Assembly (NCBI RefSeq): GCF_020966775.1
Contig: NZ_JAJKFV010000002.1
Location: 1-64,000, forward strand
DNA length: 64,000 nt
DNA from: Rhodopirellula halodulae
Lineage (GTDB): Bacteria; Planctomycetota; Planctomycetia; Pirellulales; Pirellulaceae
Direction: 5' to 3'
Position numbers and translations under genes: made by a program. Shown piece by piece: positions 17,365 through 25,972 of the stretch (positions within the stretch are counted from its first letter, which is position 1; every line of letters begins with the position of its first letter). The notes under the pieces were generated by a model that saw only the letters and a list, made by a program, of their open reading frames with translations, had not been told where the DNA came from and ran no database searches.

Positions 17365-18528
17365 ATGTCCATGTCACCCAGCACCACAACCACACCGACC
17401 GATGGCGGCTTGATGGGGTTCTTGCGCAAGCTGAACTCGATCGAAGTCGGCGGTCCGAAACGAGGTGTCCCCAAAGGCTGCGATCCAACTCGCATTCCTC
17501 CAGTGCCACTTGCGCAGTTGATGCGAATGCTGCTGATGCTGCTTCAGAATGGGCTCACGCTACCCAAAGCACTCGGTTCGTTGGCCATGGACGCGTCCAG
17601 CCGCCGCTACAGCAACGTGCTATTGAAGATGCGAAGCACGATCATGGCGGGCGGCTCGATCAGCGACGCAATGGCGCGTTATCCGCGCACGTTCAACAAG
17701 ATGCAAGTTCAACAGGTCCGCTTGGGTGAACGCAGCGGTTCGCTGGAAACCGCGTTGCTTCGCGTTTGCGAGCAAGTCGAACGCAAAGTCGCACTCCGCA
17801 AACGCATCATGAAGAAAATCAGCTACCCGATTCTGATCACGGTGGCTGGCTTTGGCTTGATGATCTTCATGTGTGTCGTGGTGGTTCCTGAATTTGAAAC
17901 CGTCTACACCGCCAGTGGTGTCGACCTGCCTCCCGTGACGCAGTTTGTCACCGGTATGAGTCGCTTCCTGTTGACCAAGGGGATCTTCGCCATTCCCGTG
18001 ATCATCGTGTCGGCCATTTTGTGGAGTCTGGGCAGAAAGAAGCCCAAGATCGCAGCCAAAATGGACGCGGCGTTCCTCAAAATTCCTGTTGTCGGACCAT
18101 GGCTTCGCGACGCTGCGGTGTTGCAATTTGTGGAAGCCACCTCGGCCATGGTTCAGTGCGGTTACAAACCCATCGAAGCCATTGAAGTCGCGTCAACCTG
18201 CGTGAAGAATCGGTGCGTTCGCGGCGCCATCGAAGACATCAACCAAGGAGTGCGCCGGGGCGAGAAGCTCAGCGTTGAGTTGGCACGTTACGAACAGTTC
18301 TTTCCACCCACTCTGTGCCAACTGATTGGCGTCGGTGAGCAGTCCGGCGAATTCTCGCGATCACTGCAAGGCACCTGCGATCACCTACGCGATCGATTGG
18401 AATCACGCATCGATGCCTCCGTCGGCATGCTGGAACCCATCCTCACGATCTCCTTGGCGGCCATGATCGGCGGCATGGTGCTGTCTATTTACACCCCAAT
18501 GTTCCACATGTTCGAGGTGCTTGAATGA
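17365..18528 (+). CDS. type II secretion / type IV pilus platform protein (GspF/PilC family)
   Basis: A 387-residue inner-membrane platform protein with two GspF domains. Domain 1 follows LAQLMRMLLMLLQNGLTLPKAL; helix one is YPILITVAGFGLMIFMCVVVVPEF; domain 2 contains TSAMVQCGYKPIEAIEVAS and the typical IGVGEQSGEFSRSL. The protein ends with the last helix (SLAAMIGGMVLSIYTPMF). It couples the ATPase to pilin extraction. It starts 49 bases after the ATPase gene; its stop overlaps the pseudopilin start (ATGA at 18525-18528). Confidence 0.93.
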   Translation: MSMSPSTTTTPTDGGLMGFLRKLNSIEVGGPKRGVPKGCDPTRIPPVPLAQLMRMLLMLLQNGLTLPKALGSLAMDASSRRYSNVLLKMRSTIMAGGSISDAMARYPRTFNKMQVQQVRLGERSGSLETALLRVCEQVERKVALRKRIMKKISYPILITVAGFGLMIFMCVVVVPEFETVYTASGVDLPPVTQFVTGMSRFLLTKGIFAIPVIIVSAILWSLGRKKPKIAAKMDAAFLKIPVVGPWLRDAAVLQFVEATSAMVQCGYKPIEAIEVASTCVKNRCVRGAIEDINQGVRRGEKLSVELARYEQFFPPTLCQLIGVGEQSGEFSRSLQGTCDHLRDRLESRIDASVGMLEPILTISLAAMIGGMVLSIYTPMFHMFEVLE

Positions 18529-18857
18529 TCAAACGTTTCCTTCCACCCCAACGTGGCTTCAGCGTTCTGGAAGTCATCGCGGCACTGACCATCGCCACGA
18601 TGTTCGCCATGACGGGTTTGGCATTCCTTCAAACCCATGGCGAAACCGCGCAGTCACGAGCTTGCGAAGCCCATCGCGCGGCATTGCAGAGCGACGTCAC
18701 GTTGTACGAACAAGAAAACGGACGACTGCCGACTAGCGCCATGCGTGAACTGGCTGATGCGGACTACACCGGCGAAGTGCTACCCACGTGTCCCACCTCG
18801 GGAAACGCATACCGTCTCGACCGAGGCAACGTGGTTTGCCCCACTCACGGGCAATGA
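18525..18857 (+). CDS. type II pseudopilin / prepilin-like protein
   Basis: A 110-residue protein with a class III prepilin signal. The basic leader MIKRFLPPQRG is cleaved before Phe(+1), with Glu at +5 (FSVLEVIAALTIATMF), followed by a hydrophobic helix and a small globular domain with two cysteines (LPTCPTSGNAY and VVCPTHG) that could pair. It overlaps the platform gene by ATGA, so it is translationally coupled and is the likely major or initiating pseudopilin for this machine. No prepilin peptidase is in the window. Confidence 0.9.
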   Translation: MIKRFLPPQRGFSVLEVIAALTIATMFAMTGLAFLQTHGETAQSRACEAHRAALQSDVTLYEQENGRLPTSAMRELADADYTGEVLPTCPTSGNAYRLDRGNVVCPTHGQ

Positions 18858-18880
18858 TTGAATGACGGCCAGTGATCGAG

Positions 18881-19630
18881 CTAGCGAATCGAGATCGCGG
18901 TTTGAAGCGGCCGAAGCACGCTGTCGATCAGATACTCGTCGACCAAATCGCGACACAACTGCGATAGCCGAGTGAATTCGTCGGCGTAGTTTTCTTTCGC
19001 ACCCAGCGAATCGTAGCGACGCACCATCATGTAAACGCTGAGCTGTTCTTCCGTGAACTCGCCCGTTCGAATTTGGAACGCTCCCGTTCGCGACTCGAAG
19101 CTGATCCGGCACTGCGTCTTGCAATCTTCGTCCAAAGCAAATTGGATCACCGGTTCGTTGGACAGCAGTTTGCCGTAGGGCAGTTGCGTGAACTTCTCCA
19201 GTCCCGGAGCAATCCCAATCGCTTCGGTCACGATTTCGTTGTGGTTGCCTTTGCAAGTGAAATCGAAACCGAGCATGACCGTCAACGCTTCGCAATCCAG
19301 CGGGCTAACCGACAGCTCATACGGAACCAACTCCAACACCGCGCGATGCTGCTCACACGCGTCTTCGTAACTGGGTGGGCTGACCATGCCGCTGTTGACG
19401 CGTTTGGGTTCGATCGAAACCCAGCGGTAGGCTCCGCTGTCTTTTTCTTTCTCCTCTTCCAGCACGTACTCGTCTTTCTCGCGTGCATAGAAGTTCGCCA
19501 TCTTCGGATAACGACGCTGGACCTGCTCGAAGTAATGCAGGACTGATTCGCGACCTTGCGGCAACTCCATTTCAGTGGACAGGTTCATGTTCACGTAATA
19601 TTCGTCGCCGAAATTGCCGTAATCACTCAT
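18881..19630 (-). CDS. conserved hypothetical protein
   Basis: A 249-residue soluble protein from ATG 19630; the frame stays open upstream, but that extension has no protein-like character. It starts MSDYGNFGDEYYVNMNLSTE and is mostly mixed alpha/beta with charged helices (REKDEYVLEEEKEKD). It has a patterned C-terminal region (FQIRTGEFTEEQLSVYMMVRR) and a helical end. No signal peptide or recognised motif. It converges on the pseudopilin gene (23 bases apart) with no visible terminator. Function unknown. Confidence 0.75.
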   Translation of the reverse strand: MSDYGNFGDEYYVNMNLSTEMELPQGRESVLHYFEQVQRRYPKMANFYAREKDEYVLEEEKEKDSGAYRWVSIEPKRVNSGMVSPPSYEDACEQHRAVLELVPYELSVSPLDCEALTVMLGFDFTCKGNHNEIVTEAIGIAPGLEKFTQLPYGKLLSNEPVIQFALDEDCKTQCRISFESRTGAFQIRTGEFTEEQLSVYMMVRRYDSLGAKENYADEFTRLSQLCRDLVDEYLIDSVLRPLQTAISIR

Positions 19631-20061
19631 ATCGTTTGCACTCAATGAAAAAGCGTGTGAGGAAAAGGTCGAACCACCAGAACCGATCGTTGCTGACGAA
19701 CCGTTCAGAAAAGAATTCTCGAACGAGAACGTCGCCCAAACATCCTGATCCGGCTGGTTCGCGACCGACCGCGGAGATGCGAGATCTCCCGTGACGGCAC
19801 CACACAGTTTAGCAACGCGGGAGGCCCTGCAGTGTGCTTGGACACCTGAGTTTGCAAGCAAAGCCCTCACACAGGTGGAAGGGTGCCACACCGTCCAAAA
19901 CAGCAACCGCGTGGCGGTCAAATGAGACGAAAAAGAGAAGCCGTTGGTTCATCCCAATCGCCGACAAACCACTTGCCGGCAAACCGATCACCGAACAAAA
20001 GTTCCGCGAAATGATGGTGTCGACTATTTGCACCACGTGCCGTCGTCAACCGACACAGGCG
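19631..20061. other. intergenic, no gene recognised
   Basis: About 430 bases between two minus-strand genes. Frames on both strands are short or overlap the kinase gene. The promoter of the 249-residue gene should lie here. I see no repeat or RNA gene. Confidence 0.4.
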
Positions 20062-21870
20062 CTATCCAATGGGCTGCGACGCGGCCGCCAGTTTTCCCAT
20101 CGACACGTCCGCATCCTCGATGGCATGGTCGCTCAGTCGGTACGGCAAGATCACCCAAAAAGTACTCCCACGTCCGAGTTCGCTTTGGAAATCAATTTCG
20201 CCACCAAGCAACACCGCCAACTCCTTGACGATCGACAACCCCAACCCGGTCCCAGCAAATTCGCGAGTCAGTCCATCACCATCCAGCACTTTTTTACTCT
20301 GGCGGAACTTCTGGAAAATGATCGGCTGATCCTCTTCGGCAACTCCGACACCGGTGTCCGTCACTGACAAGCGGAATCGGTCGTCATGCAAATCCACTAC
20401 ACGCACGGTGATCATGCCTCCCTCAGGAGTGAACTTGATCGCGTTGCTAAGCAGGTTGTTCAGGATCTGCCCAAGTTTGTTGGGGTCTTGGTAAGCGACC
20501 GGCAAATCTTCTGGCACCTCGACCGACAAGGAAATGTTCTTGTCCTCCGATAGCGACTGAATCATGTCGCATTGTGCGCCCACCAAACGAGACAAATGGA
20601 ATTCGCTACGACGGACCTCCATCTTGCCAGCCTCGACCTTTGCCAAGTCAAGAATGTCGTTGATCATTTCCAAAAGCAAACGACCACTCTTCTGAATATT
20701 GGACGCGTAGCGACGTTGCTTTTCCGAGAGGGAATCAATGCCCTGCAAGACTTCCGAGAAACCGATGATGCTGTTCAGTGGCGTGCGGAGTTCGTGACTC
20801 ATGTTGGCCAAGAAATCCGTCTTCAATCGGTTGGCTTCGTAGAGCTGAAGGTTGAGCTGAGCGAACTGGTCGACGCGCGCATCGAGTTCTCGGTTGACGC
20901 TTTGAAGCTGCGTCTGGGTTTCGGTGAGGTGACGAAGCATCCGATTGAATGCATCCGCCAGTTCACGAAATTCATCGTCGGTGGAAATGGTTGCCCGTTG
21001 ATTGGTGTCGCCGTGCGTGATCGCATCGCTGACGTCACGCAGGTGCAACAAGGGTTGCAGCACGAGGTAGCGAACAATCGCGTGCAACACGAACAACGTG
21101 ACCGCAACAATGAACATCGCAATCGACACCACGATCGCTCGGATCCCTGTCATGTCTTTGACGATCTTGTCGTCCGGCATGCTGATCCGCTTCACACGGT
21201 ACGGCAACTGGGCGGCCAACTTCGTTGGGTCTTCGTCCTTCGACAGCGAGATGATTTGACCGCTGGGTGCGTGGCACGGCATGCAGTCGTGTGTCATGAA
21301 CACCGGTTCGTAGTAAACGTAGCGACCGTTCGTCGGACCGAGTTCTTCAAAGACAGGCCGATTGGCCGGACCGATCCGGCTCATGGCGGCATCGTCCGCC
21401 AAGTTGACGGTCTTGCTCAGATCAATCGGGTCATCTGAAAGCAAACGTTCCAACCGAGCGCGGAACTGCGGCTCCAACGCTTGCAGCAATTGCAGTTCAC
21501 TCGGCTCAGTGGGCTGAATCGGTGCGGACAAATTGTCGAACGGCTGCGGGTCTTCCAAACCCAAAATGTCAAACTGGATGTCTTGGCTCAGCAACTGCGA
21601 TCGCAACCCGGCGATCTCTTGCCGAGTCATGTCGAGCTTGTCTTCGGGCAGATGAGCCGAATACATCGCCTCGGCGTGGATCAGCATCATCTCCGTGGCC
21701 GCCGCGTCGCGGGCCTGTTGCTGCGTCGTGCTGCTGACCCAGCGGTCGGCGAGCAAAAACACCATGCAAAAAGCGCCGCACATCAACACGACGAGCGCCG
21801 AGCCAAAGAACAACAAACACTTGCGTTCCAGACTCATCGAAGCAAATAGGCTTTGGACGATCCGCAGCAT
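20062..21870 (-). CDS. sensor histidine kinase with periplasmic haem c-type motif
   Basis: A 602-residue membrane kinase. Helix 1 is LLFFGSALVVLMCGAFCMVF (about 19-38). The periplasmic sensor (45-240) contains CMPCH (196-200), the haem c attachment motif CXXCH, in the context YYEPVFMTHDCMPCHAP seen in DUF3365-type sensors. Helix 2 is about 243-266, then a HAMP domain, a coiled coil, HisKA with His359 (NMSHELRTPLNS) and a HATPase domain with N box NNLLSNAIKF, G1 DTGVGV, F box FQKF and G2 GTGLGLS. All catalytic boxes are intact. It probably senses redox state or a small ligand at the haem. No response regulator is adjacent, so it is an orphan. Confidence 0.9.
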   Translation of the reverse strand: MLRIVQSLFASMSLERKCLLFFGSALVVLMCGAFCMVFLLADRWVSSTTQQQARDAAATEMMLIHAEAMYSAHLPEDKLDMTRQEIAGLRSQLLSQDIQFDILGLEDPQPFDNLSAPIQPTEPSELQLLQALEPQFRARLERLLSDDPIDLSKTVNLADDAAMSRIGPANRPVFEELGPTNGRYVYYEPVFMTHDCMPCHAPSGQIISLSKDEDPTKLAAQLPYRVKRISMPDDKIVKDMTGIRAIVVSIAMFIVAVTLFVLHAIVRYLVLQPLLHLRDVSDAITHGDTNQRATISTDDEFRELADAFNRMLRHLTETQTQLQSVNRELDARVDQFAQLNLQLYEANRLKTDFLANMSHELRTPLNSIIGFSEVLQGIDSLSEKQRRYASNIQKSGRLLLEMINDILDLAKVEAGKMEVRRSEFHLSRLVGAQCDMIQSLSEDKNISLSVEVPEDLPVAYQDPNKLGQILNNLLSNAIKFTPEGGMITVRVVDLHDDRFRLSVTDTGVGVAEEDQPIIFQKFRQSKKVLDGDGLTREFAGTGLGLSIVKELAVLLGGEIDFQSELGRGSTFWVILPYRLSDHAIEDADVSMGKLAAASQPIG

Positions 21871-22220
21871 GGGCGTCCAGCGAAAACGCTGGTTCAGACG
21901 GGTCGGGCAGACTCAATCGGGCCGAAGATCGACCGCCGAAAGAGGGCCTCAAACAGGAGTTAAAACGGGACGGCAGCCCTCTATTCTGAACAATCCAGCG
22001 TCTCACGACGAGACGAATCGTCTGGATCCAGCCGGTCGGCAGCCGTTTCAATCGTTTTTTTTGTCATTTTTTGTCTCGGGCGGCCCGGAGTTTGGTCCGT
22101 AAATCGCCGCTGAAAAGCTTGTTTGCCCCCCTCACCACAACTAGGATGCGACACTCAAACACGATCCCAACCGATCAGATTTCGCCTCTTAACTTCCCGC
22201 CTTCTGACTCTGAGAATCCG
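21871..22220. other. divergent intergenic region
   Basis: About 350 bases between the divergently transcribed kinase and SHD1-protein genes. Two T-rich runs (around 22054-22075) stand out, but there is no terminator stem beside them. Promoters for both genes are expected here; none can be assigned with confidence. Confidence 0.4.
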
Positions 22221-23726
22221 ATGAACCGTTCCCTTCGCCTCACTTTGCAGTGGACGTTGGTGGTCTGCATGATCGCCATCTTGAGCGTGAGTCCTGCTTC
22301 GGCTGGATGGCTGCTGAAGCGAATCCATGGCAACAATGCCGCCAGCTGCGAGATTGCGTCGGACACCTGCTGCCCAGCGCCACAACCTGTGTGCTGCGAG
22401 CCTGTTGCTTGTGAACCCGTCTGCTGTGAACCAGCTCCCGCCCCAACCTGTTGCGACAGCGCGGAAATCATTCCCGCCCCCGTGGTCGCCCCCATGGTCA
22501 CTGATTGTTGCGGTGGCGGTGTGGTTGGCGAAGTGATCGTCGAGCAACCGCTGATGGGCGAAACGATCTTGAGCGAAACTCCCGTCGAAGGCGGAATCAT
22601 CGAAGCACCCGCCATCGTGTCGGAAAAACCGGCTGACGAAGAAACGGACACCGCACCACCGATGCCCGCTGAAACGGAAGAGCCCGCCGTGGCTCCCGAA
22701 GCAGACCCGGCCGCCAACGCGGAACCCACCGAAGCCGAAGCTCCCGTGGAAGCGCCAGCCCAGGAAGCTCCCGTCGTGGATGAACCCGTGATGGAAGAGC
22801 CTGCCGTTGAAGCTCCCGCTGTGGAAGAACCAACGGTCGAAGAGCCAGTGATGGAAGAGCCGGCTGTCGAAGAACCCTTGACGGAAACTCCCGAAGCTAA
22901 CCCATTCCCAACCGAAGCTCCCGCGGAAGAAGCTCCCTTCGACATGCCCGTTGAGGAAGCACCGGTCGAAGCCGAGCCTGCTGACGATGGCTTCGGTGAC
23001 TTGTTCGGCGGCGACACTGAAATGCCAGCTGAGCCTGCCACTCCTGACGTGGAAGCTCCCGCAGCCGACCCCATCGACGACCTCTTCGGTGGAAACGACG
23101 CGGCTCCCGCCGACATGCCAGCCGAGCAACCTGCTGACGATGGCTTTGGCGATTTGTTCGGTGGTGACACGGACCCAGCTCCCGCAGAGATGCCTGCCGA
23201 TCAGCCCGCTGACGACGGCTTTGGTGATCTGTTTGGTGGCGAAAGCGAAGCACCCGCGGATGCCTTGATGCCTGCTGAAGAAGCCGCTCCCGCCGAAGAC
23301 GGCCTGAACGATTTGTTCAACGAGGGCGGCAATGACGCGGCTCCCGCCGACGGTGGATTGGACGATCTGTTTGGTGATCCACCAGCAGACAACAATGCTG
23401 ACACGGATTTGGATGACCTGTTCGGAAAAGCGGAAACTCGTTTGGCCGATTCGGAAGTCACCCAAGTCGTGACCGAAAAGAAAGCCGCTGACTCCATCGA
23501 CGTTTTGGAAACCACCAAAACGCGAACCTGGATCGACAACACTGGCAACTGGGGAACCGATGGCCGCTTGGTCGAAGTTCGTCCCAACGAAATCAAGATC
23601 CTGAAAACGAACGGCAAGACTTGCACGGTTCCGATGGAACGTCTCAGCGACGCTGACCGGTCCTACGTCGAATCGATTCGTGCCCAAGTCAACGAATTGT
23701 TGTTCGCGATGGCTTCGGCGAAGTGA
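22221..23726 (+). CDS. secreted repeat-rich protein with SLA1-homology-1 (SHD1) domain
   Basis: A 501-residue exported protein. The signal peptide (LTLQWTLVVCMIAILSVSPASA) is followed by a Cys/Pro-rich stretch with repeated CCEP units, then about 300 residues of acidic Pro/Ala/Glu repeats (EEPAVEAPAVEEPTVEEP-like). A recurring short block, ADDGFGDLFGGD, appears three times near-perfectly with diverged variants such as DGLNDLFN and GGLDDLFGD. The last 70 residues (about 432-501) fit SHD1: RTWIDNTGNW, then GRLVEV, IKILKTNGKTCTVPMERLS and DRSYV. SHD1 domains are common in planctomycete secreted proteins; in eukaryotes they bind short peptides. ATG 22221 is chosen for the signal peptide. A strong terminator follows at 23832. 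Probably an envelope structural or adhesion protein. Confidence 0.8.
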   Translation: MNRSLRLTLQWTLVVCMIAILSVSPASAGWLLKRIHGNNAASCEIASDTCCPAPQPVCCEPVACEPVCCEPAPAPTCCDSAEIIPAPVVAPMVTDCCGGGVVGEVIVEQPLMGETILSETPVEGGIIEAPAIVSEKPADEETDTAPPMPAETEEPAVAPEADPAANAEPTEAEAPVEAPAQEAPVVDEPVMEEPAVEAPAVEEPTVEEPVMEEPAVEEPLTETPEANPFPTEAPAEEAPFDMPVEEAPVEAEPADDGFGDLFGGDTEMPAEPATPDVEAPAADPIDDLFGGNDAAPADMPAEQPADDGFGDLFGGDTDPAPAEMPADQPADDGFGDLFGGESEAPADALMPAEEAAPAEDGLNDLFNEGGNDAAPADGGLDDLFGDPPADNNADTDLDDLFGKAETRLADSEVTQVVTEKKAADSIDVLETTKTRTWIDNTGNWGTDGRLVEVRPNEIKILKTNGKTCTVPMERLSDADRSYVESIRAQVNELLFAMASAK

Positions 23727-23831
23727 GCTGGCGTCGGGTGAGTCTCCCCTTTGCCGCAAAAGGCATCACCGCGTTTGGCGGACATTGAGGGAACTGGCCC
23801 AGGCTCGGCTCACCCTCACTGCATTGCACAA

Positions 23832-23869
23832 CGCCCAGTTGGTTCAACCGACTGGGCGTTTTTTATTTT
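23832..23869 (+). terminator. rho-independent terminator of the SHD1 gene
   Basis: A 12-bp stem with one T:G wobble (CGCCCAGT...ACTGGGCG arms, loop TCA) followed by TTTTTTATTTT. It lies 105 bases after the SHD1 gene stop and before the tRNA pair. Confidence 0.88.
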
Positions 23870-24080
23870 GGGGCTCAAGCCGCCCGCCCTCTCAGCCGAA
23901 TAGAACGGTATCAGCGATTGAATCGCTCTGAGCCGGAAACGCTCACTAGTCAAAGCAATGCATGCATTGCCCCGACGCTGGAAAACGCTTCCAACGGGAC
24001 GGGCTTGACGGAAAAGCACTCGTTTCCTAACTTGCTCAGCTTGTGCAACAGGCAGTTTTTGACTGGCTCCAGCACGTGAA

Positions 24081-24153
24081 GGCGACGTGGCCAAGTGGCT
24101 AAGGCGAAGGATTGCAAATCCTTTATTCGTGGGTTCGAATCCCACCGTCGCCT
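24081..24153 (+). tRNA. tRNA-Cys (GCA)
   Basis: A 73-base cloverleaf with acceptor GGCGACG/CGTCGCC, anticodon stem-loop AAGGA-TTGCAAA-TCCTT (anticodon GCA), T arm GTGGG-TTCGAAT-CCCAC and discriminator T, as expected for Cys. No encoded CCA. Confidence 0.95.
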
Positions 24154-24256
24154 CTGATGACGGCCGACTTCCGAGGTGTTGACCCTTTTCATCGCCGAAT
24201 CGGACGGCTAACATCGTTTCCAACGGTGAGAGTGCTTGTAAGCACCCCTCACCATC

Positions 24257-24329
24257 GCCCTTGTAGCTCAGTTGGTAGAGCAACGGACTCTTAATCCGTG
24301 GGTCCTAGGTTCGAGCCCTAGCGGGGGCA
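24257..24329 (+). tRNA. tRNA-Lys (CTT)
   Basis: A 73-base cloverleaf with anticodon loop CTCTTAA (anticodon CTT), D arm AGCTCAGTTGGTAGAGC and T loop TTCGAGC. The acceptor stem has two T:G wobbles (positions 5 and 6). It lies 103 bases after tRNA-Cys. A short hairpin (24348-24360) with T4 follows and may end the transcript. Confidence 0.93.
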
Positions 24330-24675
24330 TCTTTTTGCCTCGCATGACGCTGAAACAGCGTGTTTTGCGATGGCTTTGGTCGGGGTGGAAACCTGGACCG
24401 GTTCTTGGCCCGCTTGATGCGGTTTTGGTCCGCGAATTTTTGCTTGGCCGCACGGCTCAACGCACCTGCTCTTTCCGTCGCCGCTGGCCCGTTCGTCTGA
24501 TCGTTGGAAGCTTTGCGTTCGAGCGATCTCTACAGGTGACGCTGCCGCTTCTACAATCCACTTGGCGGATTGAAAATTGATTCGCAAGCGGACGGAACCG
24601 GCGTGTCTCTTTGAACCGAGACACGCCTTTCGCGATTCGAGAACGCTGGCACGCTCACCTATCACGGCCGCATTG
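24330..24675. other. intergenic with two hairpins
   Basis: About 345 bases between tRNA-Lys and the NRAMP-like gene. It contains a 5-6 bp hairpin after the tRNA (24347-24361) and a perfect 9-bp inverted repeat (24601-24609/24618-24626, GCGTGTCTC/GAGACACGC) 50 bases before the transporter ATG. The latter could be an operator or 5' leader structure; there is no T-run. No gene seen. Confidence 0.45.
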
Positions 24676-25917
24676 ATGAACGACAGCACGCCATCCGCCA
24701 CCGGACGCAATCGGTTCGGCTTGGGACCGGGAATCTTGGTCACCGCCGCCTTCATTGGTCCAGGCACCGTGGTGACTGCCAGTCGAGTTGGCACGCAGCA
24801 CGGATGCGAATTGCTGTGGACGGTGTTGTTTGCCGTGATCGGGACCATTCTGCTTCAATCGATGGCCGCCCGACTCGGGATCCTCACGGGCACCGGTCTG
24901 AGTGAAGCCATTCGCGAGAATCTGCGGGAGTCGCGTTGGTTAAGGCCAATCATGCTTCTGACCATCGTGGCGATCGGATTTGGAAACGCCGCTTATCAAA
25001 CCGGGAATCTCACCGGTGCGGTGGTGGGCGTGTCCGCTCTCTTCGGCGGTTCTTCGTTGGCATGGAACCTTGCGATCGGAACCTTCGCAACGTTGGTCAT
25101 CGTTTCGGGACGCGATCGGTTGCTCCAAAGCGTCTTGATGGTGCTCGTCTTTGCGCTCAGTGCTGCGTTCTTGTTCACGGCTGCCACCCACATGCCCTCG
25201 CTACAACGTGTCGCCTCGGGATTGCTGATTCCAAAGATCACGTCAGAGAACTTGACCTTGGTACTTGGCATGATCGGTACGACGATCGTTCCCTACAATC
25301 TGTTCCTGCACGCAAGTCGTTCCGCAGCGACCTGGAAGGCCACTCCACCGCAAGAAGCCATTCGCCAATCCAACTGGGACACCGGCCTGTCAATTTCGTT
25401 GGGCGGTTTGGTGACGGCGTCGATCTTGCTCACGGCATGCGTGGGGTTCCACGATCGAGGCAGCAACTGGGAAACGCCAGAACAGATCGCCAATGGATTG
25501 GGTCCGGTGCTGGGACCGCTCAGCGGTCATGCATTTGCGATGGGAATGTTTTGTGCCGGGCTCACCAGCGCAGTCACCGCACCCCTTGCCACTTCCTACG
25601 CGGTGTGCGGTTGCATGGGTTGGCCCGCCAATCCATCGAGCCGGCCATTCCGCGTCATCGCCGTTTCGGTCATCGTAATCGGAGTCACGGCGGTCCTGGT
25701 CCTGAACGGAAGTCCTGCTGCGACAATCATCATTGCGCAAGTCGCCAACGGCATGCTGTTGCCGATCGTCGCAGCGGTCATGTTGATTGTGGTTCGACGA
25801 TCCTCACCATCCACTTCGCGAAGCTTGTCGCCTTGGGCAACAACGATTTCTTGGATAGTGGTCGCGTTCGTCACGTCGCTCGGACTTTGGCGAATCTACT
25901 CAGCCTTGCCCTTTTAG
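24676..25917 (+). CDS. NRAMP-superfamily transporter with non-canonical metal-site motifs
   Basis: A 413-residue membrane protein with about 11 helices in the NRAMP (LeuT-fold) pattern. Canonical NRAMP manganese/iron carriers have DPGN in helix 1 and MPH in helix 6. Here helix 1 reads AAFIGPGTVVTAS (GPGT at 28-31) and helix 6 reads GTTIVPYNLFLHAS, so both the helix-1 Asp and the helix-6 Met/His are replaced. It therefore belongs to a divergent NRAMP-related branch, and its substrate (Mg, another cation or something else) cannot be inferred from classical NRAMPs. ATG 24676 gives a short cytoplasmic N-terminus. It is transcribed alone. Confidence 0.85.
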   Translation: MNDSTPSATGRNRFGLGPGILVTAAFIGPGTVVTASRVGTQHGCELLWTVLFAVIGTILLQSMAARLGILTGTGLSEAIRENLRESRWLRPIMLLTIVAIGFGNAAYQTGNLTGAVVGVSALFGGSSLAWNLAIGTFATLVIVSGRDRLLQSVLMVLVFALSAAFLFTAATHMPSLQRVASGLLIPKITSENLTLVLGMIGTTIVPYNLFLHASRSAATWKATPPQEAIRQSNWDTGLSISLGGLVTASILLTACVGFHDRGSNWETPEQIANGLGPVLGPLSGHAFAMGMFCAGLTSAVTAPLATSYAVCGCMGWPANPSSRPFRVIAVSVIVIGVTAVLVLNGSPAATIIIAQVANGMLLPIVAAVMLIVVRRSSPSTSRSLSPWATTISWIVVAFVTSLGLWRIYSALPF

Positions 25918-25972
25918 ATGCGTTCGCGGCAATTTCCAAATGTGAGCCGGCTCGCTCGTTGAAGCAATTTGG

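Noticed and set aside
20572-21438. Long plus-strand open frame (288 codons) opposite the histidine kinase
   Set aside because: It is the antisense shadow of a kinase with complete HisKA/HATPase motifs; its translation is His/Arg/Gln-rich and has no domain.
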